64,000 bases of DNA from Salegentibacter sp. 24 (lineage in GTDB: Bacteria; Bacteroidota; Bacteroidia; Flavobacteriales; Flavobacteriaceae): NCBI RefSeq assembly GCF_004362395.1, contig NZ_SNWE01000015.1, positions 1 through 64,000 on the forward strand. The letters are read 5' to 3'. Made by a program: the position numbers and the translations under genes. Each line of letters begins with the position of its first letter. The first letter of the stretch is position 1. The notes below the pieces were generated by a model that was given only the letters and a program-made list of their open reading frames with translations, searched no databases and was not told where the DNA came from. This document shows positions 62,763-64,000 of the stretch, piece by piece.

Positions 62763-63419
62763 TTAGTTTGCTGTTAATTTACCACCTTGTTGCAACCATT
62801 GATATACTTCTTGTGGATTATTAAATTTCCAGAAAGCCTCAATCCTAGGAGTGGTTGTAGCTTCAAAACCCTCTGGAGGGAATCCATAGGTCTGAGTGAT
62901 GAGGGTGTATTTTTGCTTCCAGATTTTTTCAGATAAAGGAAATTGCCAGGCCATTTTTTCTGCCCTGGGTAAATATTCTTTATTCCCGTCTTCATAGGCA
63001 AAAGTCCAAAGTTCATTTGCCGAAATTTTATGCTGATACCATGACTCGATTACGGCCCGGCTAACTTCCTCGTGTCTTCGATGTCGGGTATATTCTCCAG
63101 AAGGATTATGGGTTATTACTAAATCAAAAGGCTCATCTGGTAATAAATCCAGCAGCACATCTTTCACTATTTTATTTTTCAAAGGAGTTTGAGCCGGCCC
63201 ATCGTCTAAATCTCCCATGATACCTTTAGCCTTTAAAATTTTAAGGCACTGGTAAAACTTCGGAGCTCTTTCCGCATCCTTTCCCCTACAAAGAGAAACC
63301 ACAAACCAGTTACATTCGGGATGTGTCAGGATCATACCCCCACACCATAGTGTTTCATCATCCGGATGCGCTATGATAACGATGGCATTTTTTGCGATAA
63401 AATTATTCTCAGTCCCCAC
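62763..63419 (-). CDS. PIG-L-family deacetylase (LmbE-like)
   Basis: The 218-residue protein starts with GTG at 63419 and has the zinc-binding AHPDDE motif (about 18-23) and the later His in HNPSGEYTRHRRHEEV. PIG-L enzymes remove N-acetyl groups from GlcNAc-type sugars. It is the first gene of the GT4-glycosidase operon on this strand. It resembles BshB/MshB partners in fold, but the adjacent transferase is not BshA-like, so a distinct glycoconjugate is more likely. Confidence 0.88.
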   Translation of the reverse strand: MGTENNFIAKNAIVIIAHPDDETLWCGGMILTHPECNWFVVSLCRGKDAERAPKFYQCLKILKAKGIMGDLDDGPAQTPLKNKIVKDVLLDLLPDEPFDLVITHNPSGEYTRHRRHEEVSRAVIESWYQHKISANELWTFAYEDGNKEYLPRAEKMAWQFPLSEKIWKQKYTLITQTYGFPPEGFEATTTPRIEAFWKFNNPQEVYQWLQQGGKLTAN

Positions 63420-63555
63420 TTATATAGATGATTTATTATAATTTCTATCGATTTTGAAGCCATCTAAAGTTAGTTCTTTTTACCTTTATAATGGGCTGAA
63501 ATAATTATACAATTCACATTTTTAATAATTTACAATTCTTTAGTAGGATTTAATT

Positions 63556-63590
63556 ATAGATTTTACCTAATGACAATAGGTTTTTAGTAT
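63556..63590 (+). promoter_or_regulatory. OxyR-like half-site series upstream of katG
   Basis: ATAG-N7-CTAA (63556..63570) and ATAG-N7-GTAT (63576..63590) echo the OxyR pattern ATAG-N7-CTAT repeated, but the gap between the halves is 5 instead of 7 bases and two quartets have a mismatch. It lies 71 bases before the katG start. Tentative. Confidence 0.25.
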
Positions 63591-63639
63591 GGAAAATGAA
63601 ATTCTATAAGAAAAAATTATAGTATTTTTAGAGTATTAA

Positions 63640-64000
<361 letters not shown>

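Noticed and set aside
61609-63419. GT4 plus PIG-L pair as BshA/BshB of bacillithiol synthesis.
   Set aside because: The GT4 start (MKILMLYDYPPSPGG) and donor loop are unlike BshA, and both genes belong to a glycosidase operon, so this name was not used.

Overview
The window is low-GC DNA from a member of the Bacteroidota, most likely a marine or soil flavobacterium of the Gramella/Salegentibacter/Zunongwangia type. This is inferred from paired SusC/SusD outer-membrane transporters, an ECF sigma/FecR pair, many short lipoprotein and secretion signals, a TAnnTTTG-type -7 box, and the families present. No rRNA, tRNA or CRISPR array was seen.

Layout. 0-7 kb: a sugar-utilisation locus on the minus strand (LacI-type regulator, secreted six-hairpin glycosidase-like protein, SusC, and a SusD start that hits a stop after 31 codons at the window edge). 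7.4-9.9 kb: a small secreted protein and an S41 peptidase lipoprotein. 10-30.5 kb: a complete nitrate assimilation island. Its plus-strand half encodes NirB, a NirD-like Rieske protein, a DUF4202 protein, a NarX-like sensor kinase, a NarL-like regulator, NarK, a nitrate reductase fused to its own NAD(P)H-dependent flavoprotein, and a sulfite-reductase-like protein ending in rubredoxin. Its minus-strand half is a molybdenum cofactor/siroheme operon (moeA, TSUP permease, mobA, SUMT, moaD, moeB, moaE, moaCB, moaA). Palindromes of the form TAC-N-TA-N6-TA-N-GTA, which have NarL 7-2-7 geometry, lie in front of nirB, narK and moeA and probably tie the island into one regulon.

30.7-40 kb: a phosphodiester-scavenging locus on the minus strand (ECF sigma, FecR, SusC with STN domain, SusD, calcineurin-like phosphoesterase, glycerophosphodiester phosphodiesterase). 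40-44.5 kb: a PH-domain protein, a pentapeptide-repeat protein, an APC amino-acid permease and a long PLP-dependent Cys/Met-type enzyme. 44.9-52.7 kb: a LytTR response regulator and a TPR sensor kinase bracket seven same-direction genes, mostly small secreted proteins with NTF2/SnoaL, ABM-like or cupin folds, plus an SDR and a RidA protein. This is the least explained block.

52.9-54.2 kb: an IS4-family insertion sequence with terminal repeats, a probable 10-bp target duplication and a transposase broken by a TGG-to-TAG type nonsense change. 54.2-63.4 kb: a lipoprotein, a PNPOx-family protein, then a carbohydrate block (GH130, GT4, GT4 fused to a helical toroid domain, GH100-like six-hairpin glycosidase, GT4, PIG-L deacetylase) that looks like an intracellular oligosaccharide or glycoconjugate pathway. 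The window ends inside katG.
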